NCBI GenBank assembly: GCA_937936705.1
Contig: CALHCP010000144.1
Span: 1 to 39,606, forward strand
Source of the DNA: an uncultured cyanobacterium
Lineage (GTDB): Bacteria > Cyanobacteriota > Cyanobacteriia > Gloeomargaritales > Gloeomargaritaceae
Direction of reading: 5' to 3'
Length of the DNA: 39,606 nt
Shown piece after piece: positions 9,191 to 17,359 of this stretch. Both the position numbers and the translations under genes were made by a program. The notes beneath the pieces are model-generated. The model was not told the origin of the DNA. It saw nothing but the letters and a program-made list of their open reading frames with translations, and searched no databases. How positions within the stretch are numbered: the stretch's first letter is position 1; each line of letters begins with the position of its first letter.

Positions 9191-9808
9191 ATGACGACTG
9201 CACCCACGCCACCGGAACTGGCGATGCCGGCGGCAAGCCCGGTGGACGACCATGCCCATCACGACTTTCGCCTGTTTGGTCTGCTCACCTTTCTGGTGTC
9301 GGAATCCCTCATGTTTGGGGCATTGTTTGCGGTGTTTCTCATCTTTCGTGCCGAATTTCCCGCCTGGCCGCCGGAAGATACCGAAGTGGAATTGCTGCTC
9401 CCGGCCATCAACACCGTGATTCTGGTTTCCAGCAGTTTTGTTATCCATTACGGCGATGTCGCCATCAAAAAAGGGAATGTGGCCGGGCTGCAAAAATGGT
9501 ACGGGCTGACGGCAGTGATGGGCGTCATTTTCCTGGCCGGACAGGCCTACGAATATGCCACCCTCGGCTACGGCTTGACCACCAATGTATTTGCCAACTG
9601 TTTCTACATTATGACCGGGTTTCACGGTCTGCACGTTTTTGTCGGTATCTTGCTGATTTTGGGGGTGATTTGGCGTTCCCGTCTGCCCGGTCATTACACC
9701 GCCGCAAAGCATACGGGGGTGGCCATGGCGGAAATTTATTGGCACTTTGTGGATATTATCTGGATTGTGCTGTTTGTCCTCATTTATGTCTTGGCTTTTC
9801 TGAATTAA
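9191..9808 (+). CDS. ctaE: Cytochrome c oxidase subunit III
   Basis: This is a five-helix subunit III of 205 residues with the family landmarks FLVSESLMFGALFAVF, FYIMTGFHGLHVFVG and the terminal EIYWHFVDIIWIVLF. The ATG at 9191 is preferred to the in-frame GTG at 9182, because a perfect AGGAGG (9177-9182) sits 8 bp before the ATG and overlaps that GTG. The protein stabilises the oxidase core. It is the last gene of ctaCDE, followed by a repeat element and then the hli gene. Confidence 0.96.
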   Translation: MTTAPTPPELAMPAASPVDDHAHHDFRLFGLLTFLVSESLMFGALFAVFLIFRAEFPAWPPEDTEVELLLPAINTVILVSSSFVIHYGDVAIKKGNVAGLQKWYGLTAVMGVIFLAGQAYEYATLGYGLTTNVFANCFYIMTGFHGLHVFVGILLILGVIWRSRLPGHYTAAKHTGVAMAEIYWHFVDIIWIVLFVLIYVLAFLN

Positions 9809-9840
9809 GTCCCGGTTTGACATGTGTATTGATTGATATT

Positions 9841-9949
9841 GCTATACCCATAGCAATCCGACCTGAGTTGAGAATGGCAGCCCCCGACCTTAGTTCTCCA
9901 AAGCCTTTGTTCTCAAATCGGGTCACATTGCGATAGAGGTGCCCTCAAC
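9841..9949. repeat. Dispersed repeat element, arm type A, shortened core
   Basis: The segment begins ATAGCAATCCGACCTGA, has half of the GC core (GCAGCCCCCGACC), then TTCTCCAAAGCCTTTGTTC and ends GATAGAGGTGCCCTCA. It is a reduced copy that has lost one side of the GC hairpin, and it lies between ctaE and hli. Confidence 0.7.
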
Positions 9950-10016
9950 AGTAACGCCTGGTGCGCGGCACGGCTGCCTTGTCAGGCACCGGTTCGGTAA
10001 CAATTGACAAAAAAAG

Positions 10017-10045
10017 TTTACAAAATTTAACATTCGTGCTATGGT
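10017..10045 (+). promoter_or_regulatory. Promoter of hli with an HLR1-like RpaB site
   Basis: TTTACA (10017-10022) and TATGGT (10040-10045) are 17 bp apart, a good sigma70-type pair. The -35 lies inside TTTACAAA-AT-TTAACATT (10017-10034), two 8-bp direct repeats with 2-bp spacing. This matches the HLR1 pattern bound by the response regulator RpaB, with one mismatch in the second half. HLR1 sites overlapping the core promoter are known at cyanobacterial high-light genes and give repression in low light. Confidence 0.65.
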
Positions 10046-10077
10046 GATAACATGGTTAAAAGTTTTGGAGTTGATTG

Positions 10078-10314
10078 ATGACTACGCAACAGGAAGCTAT
10101 CCGTCCCCGCAGTTACACGGTCGAAGATGGGGGGCGGCTCAACAATTTTGCCATTGAACCCAAGATGTATGTGGATGAGGTATCCCGGGTCGGCTTTACC
10201 GATTATGCGGAGCGGTTGAACGGTCGCCTGGCGATGGTTGGGTTTGTGTCTCTGCTGGCGCTGGAATTGCTCACCGGTAAAGGACTGGTGGCTCTGTTGA
10301 GCAGCTTGCAGTAG
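10078..10314 (+). CDS. hli: High-light-inducible protein (one-helix Hli/Scp, LHC-like)
   Basis: This 78-residue protein has a soluble N-terminal half and one transmembrane helix carrying the chlorophyll-binding LHC motif AERLNGRLAMVGF (Glu and Asn-x-Arg). Hlips bind chlorophyll and carotenoid in the thylakoid and protect photosystem II assembly and free pigments in strong light. The ATG at 10078 follows a GGAG at 10067-10070 with good spacing; an in-frame TTG 3 bp upstream is not preferred. The promoter has an HLR1-like site, fitting light-stress control. Confidence 0.93.
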   Translation: MTTQQEAIRPRSYTVEDGGRLNNFAIEPKMYVDEVSRVGFTDYAERLNGRLAMVGFVSLLALELLTGKGLVALLSSLQ

Positions 10315-10334
10315 GCTACAGGCAACGGGCTGGA

Positions 10335-10526
10335 TTAGCGTACCAGGCGATTTTGGCCGTCGTTTTGAGCGGTGGGGCTGCAGAGGAGGCCGATGTTCAT
10401 CCATTCCAGCATGGCCGTACCGTAGGCATCGCAACGGTTGATCAACTGCCTCGCAATCCCTGGGCAAGGTGCTGGCCGTCTAACGGGAGAACCAGCATCG
10501 GTTAATGTTATGGGAGTCAGGGACAA
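10335..10526 (-). pseudogene. Short unrecognised ORF or gene fragment
   Basis: An open frame reads QLINRCDAYGTAMLEWMN near its end, and the composition looks more protein-like than random. There is no ATG start, only a TTG at 10526, and the upstream part runs into the structured segment at about 10505-10743. It may be the 3' remnant of a gene truncated by that element, or a chance ORF. I do not recognise it. Confidence 0.2.
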
Positions 10527-10743
10527 GCAGTCGCCGGGGGTACCCCAATTCGGGCGTTCCGGCCGGGGAAGTGCTGCTTGGTTCCCATCGCATCCGTATT
10601 TATTTCATCCGTAAAATTACGAGTGCAAGCAGCAGCCTTCGCCTTGTTCCGGTGATGGCTAGGGCGAGTCCCCCCCGCGCCGGACAAGTAAAAAGCTCCA
10701 GCCTTCACGACTAGAGCCGACATTCCACAGGGAGTAACTAACA
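10505..10743 (+). ncRNA. Candidate structured RNA, possibly an orphan HEARO (IscB omega-RNA-like) element
   Basis: This part of the convergent hli/pabB gap has no convincing gene but is rich in pairing. TGCTGCTTG (10572-10580) pairs perfectly with CAAGCAGCA (10626-10634). CTTGTTCCGG (10643-10652) pairs with CCGGACAAG (10680-10688) with one bulge. The palindrome GGGGTACCCC lies at 10537-10546, and CATCCGTA occurs twice in the first loop. The segment ends in a good Shine-Dalgarno (AGGGAG, 10729-10734) and an ATG that opens only a 7-codon ORF. An RNA fused to the start of an ORF, here missing, is the layout of HEARO elements upstream of iscB. The family assignment is from layout only. Confidence 0.45.
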
Positions 10744-10766
10744 TGGCGTATCGTAACTTATTTTAA
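10743..10766 (+). pseudogene. Seven-codon stub ORF after the structured segment
   Basis: ATG 10743 has AGGGAG 8 bp upstream and reads MAYRNLF then TAA. A strong ribosome site in front of so short an ORF suggests the beginning of a deleted or never-carried gene, or a short leader peptide. It ends 16 bp before the pabB-like stop codon. Confidence 0.3.
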
Positions 10767-10781
10767 GGGAAACCGCTAGGG

Positions 10782-12128
10782 TTAACCGTAACATTTCGCA
10801 CCTAAAGCCAAAAATTGCGCCTGCGCTTTTTGCACCGACTCGTGCCACTCTCGCTCCGGGTCGCTGTCGCTGACAATCCCCGCCCCCACCTGCCCCCAAG
10901 CCATTGCCGCTCCTTGAGGAAATAACAAAGTCCGAATCAGAATGTTCCAATCCCCCCGCCCCCGCCTGTCCCAATAGCCACAGGAACCGTAGAATAAATT
11001 GCGGCGATGGGGTTCTAGTGTCTGTAAAATTTCCATACAACGGACTTTGGGACAGCCGGTAATGGTGCCCCCCGGAAAGACCGCTTGGATCACATCCGCC
11101 GGGGTCGCCTCGGCGCGCAGTTTCCCGACAATCCGGCTGACCAGGTGCAGGACATGGCTGTAGGCTTCCAGGGTGAATAATTCCGCCACCTGAACCGACC
11201 CCCACCGGCACACCCGCCCCAAGTCGTTCCGCTCCAAGTCCACCAGCATGATATGTTCCGCCCGCTCCTTGGGATGGTTGAGCAGTTCCTGCGCCAACGT
11301 TTGATCCAGCTCCGGTGTCAGCCCCCGCGGCCGCGTGCCGGCAATGGGACGGGTTTCAATCAGATCGTTTTGGACTAAAAATAACCGTTCGGGAGAGCAA
11401 CTCACCACTTGTCCCCAGGGGGTTTGCCAGTAGCAGGCGAAGGGGGAAGGGTTCAACCGGGTTAGGGTTTGATACACCCGCCAGGGATGCTGAGCCGTCG
11501 GCACGCCGAAGCGCACGGACAAATTGGCCTGAAAAATGTCCCCCGCCCGGATGTGCTCTTGCACCTGAACCACCCGTTGCCGATATTCCTGGGAGGATAA
11601 CTGCCATTGGACGGCTCCGCTGGGGGGATGCTCCGGGTAGGGAACCGGCGGCGGCGCGTTGATTTGAGCCAGCAGCTCTTGCAGTAAATAATCATTACAC
11701 GCCCCACAGTATAACTGCTGGTGCTGATGGTCTAAGATGGCGCACCAATCCGGCTGAAACCAAAATGCCACCGGGAAAGGCAGAGCGTCCGGGGACAAGG
11801 GGGGGAGGCGTTCCCACTCCCAGACGGCTTCGTAGGCCAGCCAGCCCCACCAGCCGCCGGTGAAGGGTAAATCGGCGGGCAGGTTCGGGTCGGTGGCAAA
11901 GGGTGGCCGGTCAGGCACTAAATTGGCCGTTATCCAGGGCAGGATTTGTCCCAAAGGCGGGGTGACCCAGCGTTGACCGGCCGCACAGAGGGAATAACGA
12001 CCGCCACTGCCGGGGGGGCTTTCCAAGAGGGCGGCCACGGTTTGGTGCCGTCCCACTTGGCTGAAAATTTCACTGCCGGTGCGTCCGGCGAGGGGGAGAT
12101 GGCGCCAACACCATTCAGTCCCAGCCAT
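10782..12128 (-). CDS. pabB: Chorismate-binding enzyme, aminodeoxychorismate synthase component I-like (PabB)
   Basis: The 448-residue protein has the TrpE/PabB fold. The N-terminal LLES motif is near residue 35, and the chorismate-binding domain contains IRAGDIFQANLS, SPERLF, PIAGTRPRG, LVDLERNDLGRVC, GGTITGCPKVRCMEIL and YGSCGYWD. TGCPKVRCMEILQTLEPHRRN resembles cyanobacterial PabB more than TrpE. PabB joins ammonia to chorismate for folate synthesis with a PabA glutaminase. Enterobacterial PabB has Lys in PIKGT; here it is Ala, as in anthranilate synthase, so the exact product is not certain. It overlaps the end of the EcfT-like gene by 14 bp. Confidence 0.82.
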   Translation of the reverse strand: MAGTEWCWRHLPLAGRTGSEIFSQVGRHQTVAALLESPPGSGGRYSLCAAGQRWVTPPLGQILPWITANLVPDRPPFATDPNLPADLPFTGGWWGWLAYEAVWEWERLPPLSPDALPFPVAFWFQPDWCAILDHQHQQLYCGACNDYLLQELLAQINAPPPVPYPEHPPSGAVQWQLSSQEYRQRVVQVQEHIRAGDIFQANLSVRFGVPTAQHPWRVYQTLTRLNPSPFACYWQTPWGQVVSCSPERLFLVQNDLIETRPIAGTRPRGLTPELDQTLAQELLNHPKERAEHIMLVDLERNDLGRVCRWGSVQVAELFTLEAYSHVLHLVSRIVGKLRAEATPADVIQAVFPGGTITGCPKVRCMEILQTLEPHRRNLFYGSCGYWDRRGRGDWNILIRTLLFPQGAAMAWGQVGAGIVSDSDPEREWHESVQKAQAQFLALGAKCYG

Positions 12129-12984
12129 AGGCCAACCGCAGCCCGCATAATGCCGCCAGCCCTACCACCGCCAGGGTATCGCCCCAGCGCCAGGCCGATG
12201 GGCGCCAATTCAGGGGGGGGCTGTGGCTCGGCTGATACCCCCGCACCAGCATGGCCGTGGCCACCTGTTCCGCCCGCAAAAAGAGGTTGAGCAGTAACCG
12301 CTCGGCTACCAATAGCCACAGCTGCACCAACTGGCGCAGTTTGAGCTTCGACCAGCGAATCCCCCGCATCTGCACCGACCGCACCAAGTTTTGCACTTCT
12401 TCAAGGACCAGCGGGATAAAGCGCAGAGAGAGGGTTAAGCACAGACTGATTTCAGGCACGGGGAGTCCCAGCCGTTGCAGGGGCTGCAAACACCAGGTCA
12501 TGGCGGCGGCAATGGCTTCGCTGGTCGTCGTCAGTAAGTACAAATGGGTGGCATAGACCAGGGTAAAAAATAAGCTGCTGATACGGAGTGCCAACTGCCA
12601 GGAACGTTGGGTGACCGTCAACCACTGCCATTGCCACAGGATGTAACGGTACTCGGTGGCGGGGAGGTCACCGTCGGGGGGGGCATGGGGTTGGCCGGTC
12701 ACCGGCAGGCCGTCGGGGGTGAACGCGATCACCACCAACAACAGCAGGGCAAATGCCCCCAACCCCAGCACTTGTTTGCCCCAAGCCCGCCGGGGCAGAC
12801 CGGAGATGAGGGTTAAGCTCACTAACAAGGCGACCAATACCCCCCGCCAGAGGTTGTTGGCCCAGATTGGGGTCAAGAGTAAAGCCATCAACCAGCCCAG
12901 TTTGACCCGTGCATCCAGGCGGTGGAGCCAGGTTTGCGGCGATTCTAAGTACAATCCCAAGGGCAGGGAGCGCAGCAAATCCAT
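12115..12984 (-). CDS. Energy-coupling factor transporter T component (EcfT/CbiQ family)
   Basis: A membrane protein of 289 residues with about five or six hydrophobic segments and the family's two Ala-Arg-Gly-like motifs, SVQMRGIRW and AMLVRGYQP, in the C-terminal cytoplasmic part. These motifs couple the ATPases to the S component. The N-terminal SPQTWLHRLDARVKL is typical of CbiQ/EcfT proteins. No ATPase or S-component gene adjoins it, so it may serve several separately encoded vitamin or metal S components. The start is 5 bp after the upstream coiled-coil gene, and its end overlaps pabB by 14 bp, so the three form one operon. Confidence 0.88.
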   Translation of the reverse strand: MDLLRSLPLGLYLESPQTWLHRLDARVKLGWLMALLLTPIWANNLWRGVLVALLVSLTLISGLPRRAWGKQVLGLGAFALLLLVVIAFTPDGLPVTGQPHAPPDGDLPATEYRYILWQWQWLTVTQRSWQLALRISSLFFTLVYATHLYLLTTTSEAIAAAMTWCLQPLQRLGLPVPEISLCLTLSLRFIPLVLEEVQNLVRSVQMRGIRWSKLKLRQLVQLWLLVAERLLLNLFLRAEQVATAMLVRGYQPSHSPPLNWRPSAWRWGDTLAVVGLAALCGLRLAYGWD

Positions 12985-12989
12985 CGGGC

Positions 12990-13721
12990 TTAGACACGGG
13001 TGATCAGAATAGACATTTGCTGTTCAAAACCGGTGAGGGTGTCACTCAGGGTTTGCAGTTCCCGGAGTTGGTGTTGGTTGTGAATATCACAGGTGTGCAG
13101 TTGATTTTGTAACTGTTGCAGGACGCCTGCCGTCTCCTGGACGAGGGTTGCCAAGGCGGTCACCTGGGCTAAACGGGTATCCCGACCGGCCTGCACCAGT
13201 TGGATATTGCGTTGGAGGCTGGCTTCTAACCGGTCGAGTTGGGTGGCGGCCACGGGGCTAACCCGCCGTTTTTGTCGGCGTACCTGAGCCAGTTGTTTTT
13301 CTAAGGTTTCTGCGGACAGCACCGGATCGTCACACTGGCGCAACTGCTGGAGCCGTTGCTCCAGGGCTTGCGGGAGACGGTTGACTTGGTCGCAGACTTC
13401 TTGAACGGTGATCAACCAATCCAAGTCCGGGGCATCGAGGAGTAACCGAGCTGCTTCCGTGCGGACTTTTTCCGCCCCTTGTAATAACTGCCGCACCTGT
13501 TGGCGCAACTGCTGGATCTCCCGCGCCAAATGGGGGTCGTCTAGGGCCGGTTGTCGGGCTTCCCGTTGCTGTAAAATCAGGCTGCCTCCCACCGCCACCA
13601 GCACCGCCACCGGCAGCATCAGCCAGCGGGGCATCCCCCCAAGCCGTACCCCTAGCCCCAACACCAGGGCGGCCACAAACATCGCCAAGGGATAATGCAG
13701 CGGGTTGGCGAGGGGTAACAC
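12990..13721 (-). CDS. Membrane-anchored coiled-coil protein, function unknown
   Basis: Two hydrophobic segments near the N terminus (about residues 10-27 and 33-50) are followed by about 190 residues of Gln/Leu/Arg-rich heptads that should form coiled coils, ending FEQQMSILITRV. The start is GTG at 13721. The length and layout suggest a cytoplasmic coiled-coil rod tethered by a hairpin. I do not recognise a named family. It is the first gene of the minus operon with the EcfT-like and PabB-like genes and diverges from the large hybrid kinase. Confidence 0.78.
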   Translation of the reverse strand: MLPLANPLHYPLAMFVAALVLGLGVRLGGMPRWLMLPVAVLVAVGGSLILQQREARQPALDDPHLAREIQQLRQQVRQLLQGAEKVRTEAARLLLDAPDLDWLITVQEVCDQVNRLPQALEQRLQQLRQCDDPVLSAETLEKQLAQVRRQKRRVSPVAATQLDRLEASLQRNIQLVQAGRDTRLAQVTALATLVQETAGVLQQLQNQLHTCDIHNQHQLRELQTLSDTLTGFEQQMSILITRV

Positions 13722-13813
13722 GAATACGCTAAAAGGGAGTCATTTATTATCACTTACCAGATTAACGGGTCGGGGCACTAGACTGGTACACAAGGAATGG
13801 TTTTGCCGCTGTG

Positions 13814-16800
13814 ATGCCGTTGTTCAAAAAAACGTCTTCTCCCTTGCTCCGCAATGTTCTGCTGGCGTTTACGGCGGCAACGGGGATGCTGCTGGTGGGC
13901 GGTATCGCTTTTTATCGGAGTCTGCGGTCACAACAGATCTCGGAGGGGTGGGTTCAGCATACGCAGGAGGTGTTGCGCCATTTATCGCATATTGAGATCA
14001 ATCTCGCTGCCCTGAGCAGTCATCAACGGGGGTACATCCTTACCGGGGAGGCAGTTTATCTGGAACCCTACGAGGTGAGCCGTACTGATTTACTGGCCGC
14101 CGTTGATGCCCTGCGGCGGTTGGTTCAGGATAATCCCGAACAGGTCAGTCGCTGGGAGCGGCTGAACACCCTGCTGACCAATCAATTGCTGTATCTTGAC
14201 CAAAACATTCGTGTTTACCAGCAACAGGGACAAAAGGCCAGTATCACGGCCTTGAGTATGCGAACGAACCAGGAGTTAAACCGCAATATCTTCAATCTGT
14301 TGGATTTGATGGAGCAGACGGAGGAGATGCTCCTGAGCCAACGGCTAGGGGAGCTGGATGCTTTCAGACACCAGGCGCAGATGATTCTGCTGGTGGGGGT
14401 AGCAGTCAATACGTTGATTTTGTTGGCTACCACTCTATTTGTCGTGCGGCAAATCCGCGCCCGCCAGACGGCTCAGCAGACCGCCATTCAGGAAACCAGT
14501 TTTACCGAGGCGATTTTTGAAACTACCCAAGCCTTGATCCTGGCGCTGGACGGGGATGGGCGGATTGTGCGCTGGAATCGCTTTTGTGCGGAGTTGAGCG
14601 GCTACACCCTAACGGAGGTACGTCAACAGCCCTTTTGGGAATTGCTCGTCCCCCCGGAAGAACAGGCGCCGATGCGGGCTTGGTTTCTAGGAACTTTGAC
14701 CGGTGCGGTGATGACCGAGCAGGAGTACCATTGGCTGACCCGCACGGGAGAACGGCGGCTGATCCGCTGGGTGCATACGCTGCTGACGGATTACACCCAG
14801 GATACGGAATACGTGGTGATGACCGGGATTGATGTCACCGAACAGCAAGAGGCACGCACCGCCTTGATGGCCAGTGAAACCCGCTATCGGGATTTATTTG
14901 AAAATGCCCATGATTTAATCCAAAGTGTGGATATGCAGGGGCGGTTTCTCTACGTGAATCGGGCCTGGAAGCGAGCCTTGGGCTATCAGGACGAGCAAAT
15001 TGCTAATTTAACCCTCTGGGATATTATCCACCCGGATTCCTTGGCGGCCTGTCGCCAGAAGTTTCAGCAATTGGTCGCCAGCGGCAGTCTCAGCTTTGTG
15101 GAGTTCAAAGCCCGCAACCGGGAAGGGAATACTTTGTTGTTGGAGGGCAGTACCAGTTGTTCTTACGATGAGCAGGGGAACCTGGTGGCGACCCGGGGGA
15201 TTTTTCGGGATGTCACCGACCGGAAACGCACGGAAGCGGAACTGACGCGGCAAAACCGGCGGGCGCAGATTTTGAGCGAAATTACCTTGAAAATTCGGCA
15301 AAGTCTCGACCTGGGCGTGATTTTGGCAACGACGGTGCAGGAGGTGCAAAAAATCATCCAGGCCGACCGCACCTTTATTTACCAGTTGACCGGTGAAGGG
15401 GGACAGGTAGTGGCGGAAGCCTGTTTGGCGAACGCGACCAGCATTGTGGGGCGGGAAGCCGACTGGCAGCAATTTGTGCAAACGGAGCTGGCCTGGTGCC
15501 GCCAGGGGCAATCTTGGGTGATTGACGATGTCGGCGGCTTGACCCTCACCCCGGAGCAAGAGCACCTGTTGCAGGTGCTGCGGGTACGGTCGCAACTGTT
15601 AGTGCCCTTGATGTGGAAGTCCGAATTATGGGGAATCTTGGTCTGTCATCAGTGCGACACCAGCCGGATTTGGACGGCGTTTGAGCAGGATTTACTGACG
15701 CAACTGGCGGACCAGGTGGGGGTGGCCTTGACCCAGGCGTACTTGATCCAGGAGTTGGAACAGGCCCGGTTAGCGGCGGAGGAATCGTCCCGGGTGAAAA
15801 GTGCCTTTCTGGCCAACATGAGCCACGAAATCCGTACCCCCATGAATGCGGTGTTGGGCATGACCGGGTTGCTGTTGGACACGCCCTTGAATCCGGAGCA
15901 GCGGGATTTTGTGAATACGATCCGGGTGAGCGGCGATGCCCTCTTGAATCTCATCAACGAAATTTTGGATTTATCGAAGCTGGAAGCGGGGCAGGTGGAA
16001 TTAGAAGAATTGGACTTTGAAATTTTAGCCGTCGTCGAAGAAGTAGTGGAACTCTTAGCCCCGCAGGCGCAGATTAAAGGCTTAGAAATTGCCGCTTTAG
16101 TCAATCCCCAAACCCCCGCCTGGGTGCGGGGAGATGCGACCCGCATCCGCCAAGTGTTGATGAATTTGGTGAGTAATGCCATCAAATTTACCCAGACCGG
16201 CGAGGTCGTCATCCGGGTGCGCCCGGGGCAAGCCCCCCCCTGGATCGAGTTCAGCGTCACCGATACGGGGATTGGCATTCCTGAGGAGGTGCAAAGCCGC
16301 CTCTTCCGCCCCTTTACCCAGGCGGACGCTTCTACCACCCGCCGATTTGGCGGCACGGGGTTGGGGTTAGCCATTTGTAAACAACTGGTGAGCTTGATGG
16401 GGGGAGAAATCGGGCTGGAAAGTACCCCCGGCCAGGGTTCTCGCTTTTACTTTACCCTGCCTTTGCGGGATGTGCCGGCTCCGGCGGTCGCAGCCCCCCT
16501 GGAGCCCCCCCAACCCATCCAAGGGAAATCGCTGCTGGTGGTGGATGACCATCCCATCAACCGCAAGGTGGTTCGCTATCAGGCGGTACGCTGGGGGTTA
16601 CAGGTGGAGGAGGCCGCTTCGGGAGCCGAGGCCTTGGCCAAAATCCGCGAACGGGACTACGCGGTGGTGTTGGTGGATATGAATATGCCGGGCATGGACG
16701 GTCTCACCCTGGGACGGCAGATTAAACAAGACCCCCAACTGGCGCATCTGCCTTTGATCATGCTCACGTCTAGCCATTTGGGAGAAGAGGTGAAACAGGC

Positions 16801-17359
16801 GTTGGCGATTGGGTTTGCCGCCCACTTGGTCAAGCCGGTGAAAGCCTCCCGTTTGTTGGATACAATTATGAATGCTTTAGAAGGGGAGGTGACTGATTCA
16901 ACCGAGGTCACGCCCTCCGCCTCGCTCCAACCGGTTCTTCCCACTTCAAGCTTGCGGATATTGCTGGCGGAAGATAACCCGGTGAACCAAAAAGTGGCTC
17001 TCAAACAACTGGCCAGCCTGGGCTTTGCCGCCGATGTGGCCGCCAACGGTCAGGAAGCCTTGGAGATGATCCTGCGCTTTGCCTACGATGTGGTGCTGAT
17101 GGACTGTCAGATGCCGGTTTTGGATGGGTTTGATGCCACCCGCCGCCTGCACCAACTGTACCGGGAAGGGCGGTTGAAGCATCGCCCGGTGGTGGTCGCT
17201 CTCACCGCCAATGCCATGAAGGAAGACCGGGAGCGATGTATCGCCGCCGGGATGGACGACTACCTCAGCAAACCCGTCCACAAGGAAGACCTGCGCCAGA
17301 TGCTGAGCCATTGGCAGGCCGTCCTCGCCGGTCGGGCGGAGGCGGTGCAGCCCACATGA
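13814..17359 (+). CDS. CHASE3-PAS-PAS-GAF hybrid sensor histidine kinase with two receiver domains
   Basis: About 1181 residues. A transmembrane helix (about 10-32) and an extracytoplasmic CHASE3 domain (about 38-180) lead to a second helix (about 193-215). Then come PAS (230-345), PAS (352-470), GAF (489-640), HisKA with His671 (FLANMSHEIRTP), an ATPase domain (N box near 775, DTGIGIP, FGGTGLGLAI) and two receivers with Asp955 and Asp1097. The GAF ends in GILVCHQC, typical of cyanobacteriochrome-like GAFs, but the chromophore Cys-His position reads Glu581-Gln582. It should therefore not bind bilin covalently. ATG 13814 is used; a GTG lies directly before it. The stop overlaps rimM as ATGA. 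Confidence 0.93.
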   Translation: MPLFKKTSSPLLRNVLLAFTAATGMLLVGGIAFYRSLRSQQISEGWVQHTQEVLRHLSHIEINLAALSSHQRGYILTGEAVYLEPYEVSRTDLLAAVDALRRLVQDNPEQVSRWERLNTLLTNQLLYLDQNIRVYQQQGQKASITALSMRTNQELNRNIFNLLDLMEQTEEMLLSQRLGELDAFRHQAQMILLVGVAVNTLILLATTLFVVRQIRARQTAQQTAIQETSFTEAIFETTQALILALDGDGRIVRWNRFCAELSGYTLTEVRQQPFWELLVPPEEQAPMRAWFLGTLTGAVMTEQEYHWLTRTGERRLIRWVHTLLTDYTQDTEYVVMTGIDVTEQQEARTALMASETRYRDLFENAHDLIQSVDMQGRFLYVNRAWKRALGYQDEQIANLTLWDIIHPDSLAACRQKFQQLVASGSLSFVEFKARNREGNTLLLEGSTSCSYDEQGNLVATRGIFRDVTDRKRTEAELTRQNRRAQILSEITLKIRQSLDLGVILATTVQEVQKIIQADRTFIYQLTGEGGQVVAEACLANATSIVGREADWQQFVQTELAWCRQGQSWVIDDVGGLTLTPEQEHLLQVLRVRSQLLVPLMWKSELWGILVCHQCDTSRIWTAFEQDLLTQLADQVGVALTQAYLIQELEQARLAAEESSRVKSAFLANMSHEIRTPMNAVLGMTGLLLDTPLNPEQRDFVNTIRVSGDALLNLINEILDLSKLEAGQVELEELDFEILAVVEEVVELLAPQAQIKGLEIAALVNPQTPAWVRGDATRIRQVLMNLVSNAIKFTQTGEVVIRVRPGQAPPWIEFSVTDTGIGIPEEVQSRLFRPFTQADASTTRRFGGTGLGLAICKQLVSLMGGEIGLESTPGQGSRFYFTLPLRDVPAPAVAAPLEPPQPIQGKSLLVVDDHPINRKVVRYQAVRWGLQVEEAASGAEALAKIRERDYAVVLVDMNMPGMDGLTLGRQIKQDPQLAHLPLIMLTSSHLGEEVKQALAIGFAAHLVKPVKASRLLDTIMNALEGEVTDSTEVTPSASLQPVLPTSSLRILLAEDNPVNQKVALKQLASLGFAADVAANGQEALEMILRFAYDVVLMDCQMPVLDGFDATRRLHQLYREGRLKHRPVVVALTANAMKEDRERCIAAGMDDYLSKPVHKEDLRQMLSHWQAVLAGRAEAVQPT

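Noticed and set aside
10517-10744. A 75-codon minus-strand frame and a 69-codon plus-strand frame within the structured segment
   Set aside because: Both lie across the hairpins and neither has a recognisable domain; pairing explains the sequence better.
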